Shown piece after piece: positions 9,848 to 19,171 of a stretch of 19,171 nucleotides of DNA; positions within the stretch are counted from its first letter, which is position 1; the number at the start of each line of letters is the position of its first letter. Source of the stretch: Cylindrodendrum hubeiense (Eukaryota > Ascomycota > Sordariomycetes > Hypocreales > Nectriaceae); contig JAANBB010000623.1 of NCBI GenBank assembly GCA_014621425.1, forward strand, positions 1 through 19,171, given 5' to 3'. Position numbers and translations under genes: made by a program. Below the pieces are notes generated by a model. That model was not told where the DNA came from and did not search any database. It was given only the letters and a program-made list of their open reading frames with translations.

Positions 9848-9854
9848 TATATAA
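9848..9854 (+). promoter_or_regulatory. TATA box (TATATAA) of the mucin-like gene
   Basis: TATATAAG lies 165-171 bp upstream of the chosen start at 10019. Transcription would then begin at roughly 9875-9900, at or after an in-frame upstream ATG at 9875. This favours 10019 as the true start and gives a leader of about 120-140 nt rich in CT. Confidence 0.5.
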
Positions 9855-10018
9855 GATGATGGGATTCGTCCCCAATGGCTTATTCTCTCCATCACTCTCA
9901 ACAACATCTTCTCCATCTCCTCCTCCGCCTCCTCCGCCTCCTCTCTCTCAACAGCCCCTCTATTTACCTGGCTGATCAACTCTTCTCCTTTACCCCTGTT
10001 AAATACATTGATTTCATC

Positions 10019-12492
10019 ATGCTTCTGCCCACGCTTATCGGGGCCATCGGGCTTCTCTCGACAGCCGTCGAGGCCGCTCCCAAGGGCACCGAATTCAACA
10101 AGGTATGAACTAACCGTCTTTACCTGCCATTAACCACAGGCGCCTAACAACTTGGATAGATCAGATCGGAAACTGCAGTACCTCGAGGGGCGGGAAAAGC
10201 CAGAGGTTCCCACGCCTTCAGGGCCCGAGTAGCTGCTCGCGCCGACTCAGATGCTTACAGCCCCCCAAACGGCTACTTCCCAAACCCCAATCTCTACAAC
10301 CTCACCAACACGTCCATGTCGACAAGTTCTCACCACAACACTGAGACCATCATACTATTCGATGACAGCTCCGTGGCGACTATTGGATGCCCCACTGCTA
10401 GCCTCTTCGTCTCAACTACTACCGTTGACATCACTGTCTTCATCACCGCCACGTCCAACCTCACTTACACCGAGGAGCCTTGCGACGACGATTCTGTTAC
10501 CATCCACAACACCAAGGATTCTGCTCTTCTCTCGAGTGCCTCAACGGACTGTGATGACGAGACCGCGCCTGTGTACACTGGACCCAAGACAGCCACTGTC
10601 GTGGAGGAGCATTATAGCACAGAGACCGAGCCTTGCCCCGATGACGCCTTGTACCCCTTGAACTCGACCAGGTTGAACTCGCATTCTACTCACACCGCTC
10701 ACATCGGGCCATACAACACCGGCACTGAGGAGCCCTGCACGGATGATCCTTTGTTCCCCGCCAACGAGACCGGCCGCCCTCCCCACTACACAGACCTCTC
10801 TCACTGGTCGACTACTTTGAGCACCCAAGCTTCTCCTACCTCGGACTGCGACGACGAGACCTCTACCGGTGGGGATCCTAGCATCTATACGCATGATTCC
10901 ATCGGCAACTACAGCATTCCCCACGCAACGCCAGTCGCCTCCACCAAGCTTCGTGACGATCAGACTTCATCTCCTTCTCCTTCTAGCGGCCCTGCTGTCG
11001 TCTATACTCTCCCTTTCGGCGATTCCAACACCACTTACACGAAGCCTGTCGAATATGCTCTGCCTAGGGACGACGATACCTCTTCCGCGACTCCTACTAG
11101 CGCTGATACTGGTCGCTTCACGCCCGATTCTTTCAGCAACTATAACCCTCCTTACGTCACGCCTGTCGCCTCTACCGAGCCTCGCGACGATGAGACCTCA
11201 TCTGCAACTCCTACTAGCCACCCTTCTCCTCTATACACTCTACCTTTCGGCGAATCCAACACTACTTACACGAAGCCTGTCGAATATGCTCTGCCTAGGA
11301 ACAACAGCACCTCAGCCGCGACTCCTACTAGTGCTGACCCTGGCATCTTCACGCCTGTCTCCGCCGGAAACTTTACTGCTCCTTACAAGACGCCTGTTGC
11401 CTCTACCGAGCCTCGCGATGATGAGACCTCTTCTGCAACTTCTGCTAGCGACCCCCCAGTTATCCAGTTTACACCTCTTCCTTCCGCCCACTATAACACC
11501 AGCACCCCCTACACGACGCCTCACGAGTCTACCGAGCCTTGTGATGACGCAACCTCTTCGACTGTCGCCAGCAACGTGACGGCCACGACGCCTTGCGACG
11601 ATGACATGACAACAACTCCCATCTCGACCCCGTCAGCCGTGCCTATCCTTCCCTTCGGCAACAGCACTACGCTTTCTTCTACGGAGCCCTGTGATGACGA
11701 GACTATGACTACGTCTGCGCTCTCATCCTCCAGCACCGAGCCCTGCGATGATGAGACTACTACTACTGCCTGGACCAGCACTCCTCTTCCCGGTAACGCA
11801 ACTGCTTCTTCGCCCGAGTCTTCGAGCACTGAGTCCTGCGATGATGAGACCAGCACCTCGGGCACCCTCAGCGTAACTCCTTTCCTCTCTCCCACAACCT
11901 CGACTTCTGCCTCCTCGACTCCTGAGATCTACGTCATCGACAACTCCATGACCCCCGTCTCGACGGCCGGGTTGAACACTACTGGCACCTACTCTCTGCC
12001 TGCTAAGGAGATCATCTGCGAGCATACTGTTGAGTCGGGCTCTCCCAGCAAGGACAATACCTACTGCGGCGTGCACGGAAAGCCTGCGAGCACCTACTTC
12101 ATCGCTGAGCATATTGAAGATAGTCCCGGTGTGTCTGTGACGCTCGAGGGCTGCTACCAGTTCTGTAAAGTGAGTCAAACCTTTCCCCTTCCCCTTCTAA
12201 TAGATGGATGACTAACCTTCAATTTCTTTTACAGAGCGATACTGGCGCCACTCGTAATTGCCAGTCCTATCGGTACTACACCAGCGACAATGGCGCGTCC
12301 CGCTGTGCCCTCTACGGCAGGTCCATTTCCTGGTCCGTCCGCGAGCTTGACTCCTCGCAGCCCGATCTCTGGTACGACCTGACCTGCGGCTCACCCAGCG
12401 AGGAGGCCTGGCACTCGGATATGCCCACTTCTCACCAGGGAGATGACGAGGAATCATCTCTCCTCGATATCAGCATCAGCATCAAGCCCTAA
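10019..12492 (+). CDS. Secreted mucin-like Ser/Thr-rich protein with Cys-Asp-Asp repeats and C-terminal seven-cysteine (PAN/apple-like) module
   Basis: Exons 10019-10102, 10160-12169 and 12235-12492; 783 residues. A signal peptide is visible (MLLPTLIGAIGLLSTAVEAA, cut near residue 20). The body (about 60-645) is Ser/Thr/Pro-rich with many N-glycosylation sequons (NLT, NTS, NTT, NST, NFT, NAT). It carries about 15 copies of a short acidic motif of the form (E/L/T)P-C/R-DD-E/D-T, such as TEPCDDET. Residues 271-463 contain a 77-residue tandem repeat. The C-terminal module (about 646-750) has cysteines at 648, 664, 693, 697, 707, 722 and 749, with GCYQFC, CQSYRYY, RCALYG and WYDLTCG, resembling fungal PAN/apple-like adhesive domains. 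Both introns (10103-10159 and 12170-12234) have consensus GTATGA/GTGAGT donors; the last one splits the module after Lys698. I see no C-terminal GPI hydrophobic tail, so the protein is probably secreted or wall-trapped. Adhesion or wall protection is an inference. The in-frame ATG at 9875 was not used because it lies at or before the expected transcription start and would bury the signal peptide. Confidence 0.85.
10886..11464 (+). repeat. Coding tandem repeat, 231-bp (77-residue) unit, about 2.5 copies
   Basis: Full units at 11003-11233 and 11234-11464 both begin YTLPFG(D/E)SNTTYTKPVEYALPR and run through TPVASTEPRDDETSSAT. A 117-bp partial copy matching the second half precedes them at 10886-11002. 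The unit length is a multiple of three, so copy-number change keeps the frame. A more diverged continuation (FTPLPSAHYNTSTPY) follows to about 11530. Confidence 0.9.
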
Positions 12493-13001
12493 AGAGGAAG
12501 TCGTTTTTGGCGAGAACGGTGTTTTAACGCCTGGTTTGTACAACTTTTGCGAAGGGGACGTGTTTTTAAAACACTTAATGCTTAATTCGGGTGCGACACA
12601 CATACATAGCGAGGTGTGGAAATATGAGGAGACGCAACATAGAGGAGGACATGGAGAGATGAAAACTAATTCGGGGATGATATGGTCGTTGGGTATACGG
12701 AGGCATACATACATGTCTATTTGGGTCCCGGACGGGATGGTTTAATATGCAACAGGTATTTTTTAGTCAGTTTCAAATCACAAGCATTGGATTTTCAAGC
12801 TGCGTTTGTCAACTAAAGCAAGTGATGGTTGAAGTGATACAAATACCACTTCCTAGCTATGAGGACTGATCACGGACTGAGCAAAACTCCTCTGATGAAT
12901 GACCTGATTCCTAGTCGGAAGCCCTCAACACATCTCAAATCCTCAACCTGTCCCAAACTACCAAGCATCACGGCACACTGCAGTTCAGTTAACGGTCCAG
13001 C
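12493..13001. other. Spacer between convergent genes
   Basis: This is the shared 3' space of the mucin-like gene (plus strand) and the coiled-coil gene (minus strand). It is AT-richer than its surroundings and should hold both 3' UTRs and poly(A) sites. I see no gene or repeat in it. Confidence 0.55.
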
Positions 13002-14465
13002 CTAATCGCACACAACAGATGCCTTGATGAGCGCCACTCTGCTGTCATAGTTCTGGCCGTTGGCATTGCCCATCTTGTAGAGAGCAGGCGACGTAAAGAA
13101 TACGACCAAGCTGTGTTCCGAAATCATATGGTCGCTCGCAAGCACCTCCATGGCGTCTGAGTTGTATCGGAGCTTACCGTCTGCCTCCCAATAATCACAG
13201 GTCCAACTTGGTGTGAATATGGCTTTGGACCCCATTAACATGCTGTCGAGTTCCAAGGCGCCCTCCAGGATTTCCTTCATTTCACCCAAAGTCCTGCATT
13301 CTGATATATCAGGACTGACTGACTGAGCGGACCAAAAAGGCCGCAGTCGGTGGGTTTCGATCGTGATGAGATCGTGAAGCTCCTTTTCGTCATAGTCCCA
13401 AAGGTCTTCTAAGACGAGCGAGGCTTGAGCATGCCATCCGGCAACACGCTGAACAAAAGGGCCTGGGGAATTATTTCTCTCCTGCGCTCTCACTGCCGAC
13501 GTTAGTATCTCAAGAGGTTACAATGAGACAGCTTTCTTACCAATCATCCCCCTCTGGGCCATTTTTAGACAATGTGCAATTTTCAGGCCGCCGGTATCGC
13601 CACGAGCTTCGAAGACTAGGTCTTTAACAGCACACCACAGATATCCCCTCATCAGGAGCACTCTAAAGTCATCATCCCAGATGGATTTGCGCCAGGGAGG
13701 GTGGAAAATGGCAAATCTATCAAATACAACAGCATCCGAGAAATCGGCTGGCGGTGCAGTTGTCAAGAAATGGGCGAGGTTGCGAATGTTATAGTCGAGC
13801 TGCTTCCACTTGCTCTGGATCGCGTCATCAGTTGACTTCCTGGAATTTGCGAATGTGCTGCCGCTATCAATGCGTCGTTGGGTGTTCCGTTCGTTGGTGG
13901 TTTGCTCAAGCTTGCGGGTCGTCTCCTGAAATTTCGCTTCTAGGGCATTGTACCTGGCTTTCAACCGAAGATACCTTTTCTCCATCATGCTATTTTTATA
14001 GAGAGCACAGTCGAGATTATTTTGAATTCTTTCCATTTTGGAAGAGCTCTTTTGATCCTGTATTGGTTTAGACAGGTCTTTGTCGGATCTGGTCATCTGA
14101 ATCAAGCGCTCCTTGATTGTCTCAAAGAGAGTTGATCTTTCCTCGTCAGCCCTGGCGTTAGGTGCATCCACGGATGTCTTGATGGTTTGTGCCTGCATCT
14201 CAAGAAAAGCCGCTGGAGCTATTGATTCCACGTGATCCGTATCTTCGAACTGAGGAGAAAGCCCACGACAGGCGCGATGCTGTCCCCGAGGTCGATGGTG
14301 AGGGTTGGAAACAGGGGTCAAGTCGATGGATCCGCAAAAACCCTCGCCAAAATTCTCTTCTCTGTTGGATAGAACTGACCGAGAAATGGACGGAGAACCT
14401 GATCCTGTCATGGGGCTGATGGAGGTGGTGTCGCCATTCTTCTTGCCCGGTTGAGGATTGTCCAT
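13002..14465 (-). CDS. Coiled-coil protein of unknown function, 2 exons
   Basis: Exon 1 is 14465-13541 and exon 2 is 13492-13002; 471 residues. The 48-nt intron (13540-13493) has a GTAAGA donor, a TACTAAC-like branch site and a CAG acceptor, and joins AQRGMI to VRAQERNN in phase 1. Residues 1-100 are polar and probably disordered. Residues about 105-198 are Lys/Glu/Gln-rich with heptad-like spacing (MEKRYLRLKARYNALEAKFQ), a likely coiled coil. Residues about 215-471 look globular and Trp/aromatic-rich (KWKQLDYNIRNLAHFL, FHPPWRKSIWDDDFRVLL, LWCAVKDLVFEA). No catalytic motif, signal peptide or membrane segment is visible. I do not recognise a named family; the layout recalls lineage-expanded hypothetical proteins of Sordariomycetes, an impression I cannot test here. 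It is transcribed divergently from the Hsp70-like gene, 688 bp between starts, so shared regulation or partnership is possible. Codon bias is weaker than in the transporter. Confidence 0.8.
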
Positions 14466-15153
14466 GTTAGGCTGTACCGTACAAGCTTCCTCCGTTTGAG
14501 GGTCCGTTTTCTGAGGAGGTGGGTGGGTTGAGAAGACTCAAATCTTTGAGAGAGAATGTTCAGTATAATTGAGCCCCCAGGGAGTTTTGCCTTGGTGTCC
14601 AGACGAGACGAACCTGCAGATGGCTCATAGAGATGATATGATGAGAGGATCGAATATTGCGCAAGGCTATAAGATCACAGAGGTTCAATATTGGTAAGAG
14701 AATACCACTGTAGCTTCCTTTTAGGCAAGGACTGTTTCGTGTGCAAGGGAAACTGTCGTGAAATGAGCCGGAGGTTTAGCGCATGCTTGCAGCAGAAATA
14801 TGAGAACGGGGCAAGAATGAGGGGAGAGTGAGAAGAGAGTGAGAAAATACGTGGATTTTGACTGTGATTCACTGCATCTCCATGATTGCTGCCTTTGCGC
14901 TGCCAACGAAGAAATGCGAGCATCCACTTTCTCTTTCTCACATCACAGCCATCACCTTGCATCTCAACCAAACACCGCCAGGAAGATCTGCTAAAATTGG
15001 CAACCTCCACCTTCATACAGGGACCCCTTCAACCTCTTACCTTGTGCTCACTTATGTTGTGGCTGGCACCCGTCTTTCACCTTTCTTCGTCTGGACAGTC
15101 TCTGCGACATTCCTTCATCTTGAGAACGGGAGGCATTTCGAAGAGAGACCACC
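14466..15153. promoter_or_regulatory. Bidirectional promoter region between the coiled-coil and Hsp70-like genes
   Basis: 688 bp between two divergent starts. A single GAA-nn-TTC pair (14552-14559), 87 bp from the coiled-coil gene start, is a weak heat-shock-element-like match; a full three-unit element was not found. An open frame at 14858-15217 crosses into the Hsp70-like first exon, but its N-terminal part does not resemble the family. Confidence 0.45.
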
Positions 15154-17332
15154 ATGGCCGCGGACGAAAAAAAAAGAGGATGCCATAATCATCGGCATTG
15201 ATTTTGGCACCACGTGAGAGATTCTCTATTCAGTCTGATCTAGTACGGTACTGATATTTTCCAGTTTTTCAGGTGTTGCTTGGGCATACTCGGGACAACC
15301 AGACGAGATCGAACAGGTCACCAGCTGGGACACAGAGTTCAACCACTGTTCAGACACGGAGAAGGCTCCAACTTTGATTCACTTTGGAGGCAAGCATGAT
15401 GCAACAAGGTGGGGTTACGACATACCGCCCAACAAGGATGCACTCAAGTGGTTCAAGTTGTTGCTTTTAGACGAAAAGGATCTTCCCAAAGACGTCTCAA
15501 ACTCGCCTCAGCTTCATGAAGCTCGACGACTCAGAGACTTGGCGAACAAAGACCCAGTCGACGTCATCGGCCACTTTCTTCGAAATCTCTGGAATCATTC
15601 CATTGATACCATCAAGTGTTCTATTGGCGCTGGTTTGCTTCAAAATAGCAAGTTTCATGTGATAATCACCATGCCAGCTATCTGGCCACACTATGCACAG
15701 CAACGAATGAAGCAAGCGGCCAAGCTCTCGGGCATTTTGGACGAGCGGTCTTGTGGCGAGACGACTCTTCGGTTCATCTCAGAGCCAGAGGCAGCTGCTC
15801 TGGCTACTCTCAAGGATCTTTCAAAAAGATCCAACACAATGGTAAACCATAGCTCCCACCAATCGGGCCTTAGTCGTTACGTTTTCAGTTATTGATTTTC
15901 ATTTCTAGTCAGGAGATACCATCGTCGTTTGCGACGCCGGTGGCGGGACAGTTGTATGTGATTACAGATAGACACCGTGTTCCAATGTTGACTTGCTCTT
16001 AGGATCTCATCAGTTATATCATTGAGTCAGTTGATCCTTTTGTGGTCAAAGAATGCGTCAAAGGCGACGGTATGTATCAAAACCCTGTATCTATCTTCAA
16101 CCTACTGAATCAAGTAAGGGGGTTTGTGCGGTGGCGTATTTCTTGACGAAGAATTCATTAATTTGATCAAGCGCAAGGTGACTTCGGCTGCGTGGAACGG
16201 AGTTAAGAAGGCTGAACAAAGGAAGATCTTGAATGATACATGGGAACATGGTATCAAGCCACAGTTTAATAACCAGCCAAGAACTTGGTTGTTTGACTTT
16301 CCAGGTGGTTCTGGTGGAAAGACAGGGGGGTTGAAGCGAAGTAAAACGATGGTCTTGAGCTCGTAAGCAGTGTCAAGGCTCACTCCGAGATTGGTGGCTA
16401 ACTGAGATTTTAGAGACGAGATTTTGTCCGTCTTCTCACCAGTGGTCAATAAGATCCTGAAACTTGTCGGGGATCAGGTCGAAGCTGTTGTTGAAAAATA
16501 CTCAACTCACCCTAAGGTATAAAGACGCTCATATCCCCTTCATTTAGAACTCAAGTTAATTAACTGCGGCAGTACATCATCCTGGTTGGTGGATTTGGGC
16601 GAAGCCGCTACCTCTTCAATCGACTTCAGGCCGAGTACACATCCGTGGTTCTCCAAAGCAGAGGAAATAAGCCGTGAGTGTGTCCCCGATCCTAGATCAG
16701 AGCTTTTACACTGACTTGGTGGGTAGGTGGACTGCAATTTGCCGTGGTGCTGTCGTTCATGGCCTCACGAACAGTGGTCTGTCGCCGAATCTTCATGTTG
16801 CAGTCGGAGCCAGAGTCGCTCGCCTCAGCTACGGAATTGAGGTTTCCACCCTCTGGATTGAGGGAGAATACCAGGAATGCGACAAATTTTGGGACGAGAA
16901 GGCACATGAATACAAGGCATCAAACCAAATGGATTGGTTCTTGAACCAGGTATCTCTGACGACCCCAGGAATATAACCAATGCGCTTACCAGCTTCCAGG
17001 GAGATGACATGAATGACAAGGAGCCAGTTCGTCACAGCTTCATCCAACTCCATGACGAACCGGTTACCAGCGCGGCGTTTGAAATTTTCTGCTCATCCGC
17101 TTCGCCGCCTCCATCTCGACGGGACTCCACTGATGACCGACTGTGCACAGTAACGTGGAATCAAACCATCGACATTGAGTCACTCCCAACATGGACCAAC
17201 AAAATTGGGAAGGTCTACCATAAACTTCACTTTGATGTGAAAATGACGTGTGAAGATGGCACCGCCGAATTCTCAGCTTATCATGAAGGAAAGCGAATTG
17301 CCGGACGCAACATAGAGGTCAAGTTTGACTGA
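15154..17332 (+). CDS. Hsp70-like ATPase (HSPA12-type), 9 exons, apparent one-base frame break in exon 1
   Basis: Actin-fold ATPase related to Hsp70, of the fungal HSPA12-like type lacking the classical substrate-binding domain; client and role are unknown. Exons: 15154-15213, 15265-15841, 15909-15953, 16003-16069, 16119-16362, 16414-16516, 16573-16673, 16727-16949, 17000-17332. Visible motifs are phosphate-1 IGIDFGTTFSGVAW, FISEPEAAA, phosphate-2 VVCDAGGGTVDLISY, GDGGLCGGVFLDE and adenosine-site YIILVGGFGRSRYL, then RGAVVHGL. A C-terminal portion of about 150 residues (MDWFLNQ, KEPVRHSF, LCTVTWNQ) replaces the usual peptide-binding domain. About 583 residues are expected. The ATG at 15154 has an excellent context (CCACCATGG) and would give MAADEKK directly before the first strand, but the run of nine A (15167-15175) puts it one base out of the ATPase frame; eight A would fit. 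Introns are 49-67 nt; intron 4 (16070-16118) uses an AAG acceptor. Family assignment is firm; the N-terminus is uncertain. Confidence 0.85.
15167..15175 (+). other. A9 homopolymer that breaks the Hsp70-like reading frame
   Basis: Nine consecutive A follow ATGGCCGCGGACG. Reading from the ATG gives an out-of-frame continuation. The ATPase frame (GAG GAT GCC ATA ATC) needs one A fewer. No in-frame ATG exists between 14882 and the ATPase core. Confidence 0.85.
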
Positions 17333-18146
17333 AGTTCGGGGCGTGGCACCATTCTGCGTCTTTGAGTATTCGATGTCTGCTGAAAGTGGAATTTATGCTT
17401 TGATCCACATGATTTCTTAGCAAAGATTATCTTGAAAGTGCAAATACTTTTGTTTGCTGGTCTTGGCTATCTGTTGAGAGGAATGGGGTCGGTCGTTGAC
17501 TGATACCCCGGAGGATTGCCGCTTCTGGTCAGAGACAACTCTGTCTGCTTCATTTCGGGCAAAAAATTAGAAGCCATACCTTGAACGGTTTGAATGTACT
17601 TAGTGTAAGATAGGCGACGATCTTGAGGATAAAACGGTTGCGAGATGTGGAGGAAACCCTCCCAACCGAGAGAAGCTATTTCCCCTGTGTATCAATCAAC
17701 TCACTACAAGTGCCATGTCTAAACCCGTGATTTTGTCCTACACGACAAAATTTCCCTGAGACATTATTACAACCAGGTCTGCCATATTTCGACATCGTTA
17801 CCTTTATGCAAGTGCAACGTTCTTGTCAAACGTCAGTGACGAAGCCTTGAATATGTTAGCAATCACTTCTCCCAAGCAAACACGTGAAGTGGACAAGAAG
17901 GGGGAGTGACTCGACATTCGATTTGACATGATGAACTCGGAGTCTTGAAGTTAAGATCAGAAGTATGCAACCCCCATGTTGAGTGTGGGTTTCAATGGCG
18001 TTGCTCAAGATGTGACTATTACTGGTTACAGCCCCATACAACTCAGATTGTTCGTAGAATCGCAGCACGCAAAAATTATTCATGATAAGGCCACCCCGTG
18101 GCCCTGGTGTGATTCCATTGTAACGCCATCGCTAATCCCTGATCTG
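17333..18146. other. Spacer between convergent Hsp70-like and WDR5-like genes
   Basis: 814 bp holding the two 3' UTRs, moderately AT-rich. I see no supportable gene, tRNA or repeat. Small frames at 17856-18083 (minus) and 17976-18242 (plus) lack domains and codon bias. Confidence 0.55.
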
Positions 18147-19171
18147 CTATGCATCTTCCATTTTGACATCCTCCACGCGAATTGGGAGTTCCGTCCGCAA
18201 TTCTTGGCTTGCCTCGCCAATGGGCCCATTTGTCACACCTGAATCCCTAATATTCCGATACACCCTCACTGTGTGGTCCTGTCCCGCGCTCGCCATGGTT
18301 TCGCCATGGACATCGACCCAGAAGCACACACCCTTGTGTCCCTCGATACGCTGCAGCAGCGCTTTGCTCTTGACGTCCCACAGGACGATGCTGCCGTCCT
18401 CGCTAGCCGAGGCGACGAAGGGCTCTCCGTCGAGGACGCCGAAACAACCGCCCACAGCGAATTTCTCATTCAGGTGGCCCTGGTATGTCTTCTTGACGCT
18501 GCCAGCGACATAGTCCCAGAGGCGGATGCAATTGTCGAGGTTGAAGGCCAGGACAAATCGCCCATTCGGGGAGAAGCAAACGTTGGTGACAGCCGGGTTG
18601 TCTTCATGAACGAGGGTGCGTAGACACTGGCCTGTAGATGTATCCCACACACGGCTGTTGAGAACATTAGTTTGAGGATTTTCAGATGTGGAGCGAGGTA
18701 ACTTACATCAAGCCGTCTGTGGAACAACTCACGACCAGGGTGCCGTCTCTAGAGAAGTCAATGCCACTGACGGGATCACTGTGTGCCGGCAAACTGCGCA
18801 TCAACCTGCCGGCCCGAACGTCCCATAGAAACACGGCCTCGTCATAAGAACCACTGGCGAGGATGTTACCCTTTGGTGAAAAGGCCAAACAGTGGATGTA
18901 GCTGTGATGCCCCTTCAACGGGGCCATCTCCTGGCCAGCCAACGATTTCCGAGCTGTGGTACGTGGTCGTCCTGTCACACGGTCCCAGAGCCGGATGGCC
19001 TTGTCATCAGAGCCACTGGCAATGGTGTTGCTGTCGGGCGTCCAGGCCAAGCAGCTCACGCCGGCCATGTGGCCGACGAGAGTGTCCATGTGGGCGCCAG
19101 TGGCGGCATCCCAGATCTTAACGGTGGCATCGGCTGAGGCGGAGGCGATGAAGCGGCCGTTGGGCGAAATG
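18147..19171 (-). CDS. SWD3: WDR5/Swd3-type WD40 protein (COMPASS subunit), 3' part; 5' end outside window
   Basis: WD40 beta-propeller homologous to metazoan WDR5 and yeast Swd3, a scaffold of the COMPASS/Set1 complex that methylates histone H3 lysine 4 in the nucleus. Exons read 19171-18707 and 18654-18147; 323 residues are visible. The intron (18706-18655) has GTAAGT and CAG sites and joins STDGLI to RVWDTSTG. Seven blades can be followed: IASASADATVKIWDAATG, IASGSDDKAIRLWD, LASGSYDEAVFLWDV, VVSCSTDGLIRVWD, VLAFNLDNCIRLWDY, VASASEDGSIVLWDV and MASAGQDHTVRVY. LPAHSDPVSGIDFSRDGTL, EDNPAVTNVCFSPNG and GHLNEKF are near matches to WDR5. An insertion after blade 2 (TGRPRTTARKSLAGQEMAPL) and a charged C-terminal extension of about 40 residues (ending EDVKMEDA) differ from the metazoan protein. 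The N-terminus and first strands lie right of the window. Confidence 0.9.

Larger units (their letters stand above)
9111..10018. other. Intergenic region: 3' UTR of the Ser/Pro-rich gene and promoter of the mucin-like gene
   Basis: No gene is supportable. It contains a CT/GCA microsatellite (about 9439-9484), a TATA-type box at 9848-9854 and a CT-rich leader (CTCCTCCGCCTCCTCCGCC-like) just before the mucin-like gene. Open frames at 9126-9593 and 9358-9765 follow the microsatellite and show no domain. Confidence 0.5.

Noticed and set aside
9875..10018. Upstream in-frame ATG extending the mucin-like protein by 48 residues
   Set aside because: It lies only about 20 bp after the TATA box, so likely before or at the transcription start, and it would place a clear signal peptide internally.
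14552..14559. Heat-shock element controlling the divergent pair
   Set aside because: Only one GAA-nn-TTC pair is present; a functional element usually needs three alternating units.
14858..15175. Upstream in-frame ATG for the Hsp70-like protein
   Set aside because: It would add about 105 residues with no family resemblance before the first ATPase strand; a one-base break at the A run is the simpler reading.

Overview
The window looks like nuclear DNA from a filamentous ascomycete, most likely a Sordariomycete. The genes carry many short (about 48-67 nt) GT-AG introns, strong C/G wobble preference in the housekeeping genes, CT-rich leaders, and families typical of such fungi (an HXT/HGT-type sugar porter, a Ser/Thr-rich secreted wall protein, an HSPA12-like Hsp70 and a WDR5/Swd3 protein). 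All exon structures below were assembled by hand from splice-site signals and protein-family continuity; no search or alignment was run.

Layout, left to right: (1) 1-534, + strand, the 3' part of a cytidine deaminase gene. (2) 535-2685, a 2.15-kb gap that ends in the promoter of the next gene, with four CreA/Mig1-type motifs. (3) 2686-4900, + strand, a complete eight-exon MFS sugar/glucose transporter. One of its introns is 330 nt and holds tRNA-like A-box and B-box sequences on the other strand. (4) 4901-8105, a 3.2-kb gap with three short tandem repeats and a long pyrimidine-rich leader. (5) 8106-9110, + strand, an intronless Ser/Pro-rich, low-complexity protein with a distinctive C-terminal motif. 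(6) 10019-12492, + strand, a three-exon secreted mucin-like protein with repeated Cys-Asp-Asp motifs, a 77-residue tandem repeat and a C-terminal seven-cysteine module. (7) 13002-14465, - strand, a two-exon coiled-coil protein of unknown function. (8) 15154-17332, + strand, divergent from (7), a nine-exon Hsp70-like (HSPA12-type) ATPase whose best start codon is separated from the ATPase frame by one extra A in a run of nine. (9) 18147-19171, - strand, the 3' part of a WDR5/Swd3 WD40 gene of the COMPASS H3K4 methyltransferase complex.

The window is not an operon or an evident biosynthetic cluster. Pyrimidine salvage, sugar uptake and chromatin regulation sit next to two less conserved loci: the repeat-rich wall protein and the divergent coiled-coil/Hsp70-like pair. 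Those two loci are the most worthwhile targets. I saw no complete transposon, CRISPR array, rRNA or convincing tRNA gene.
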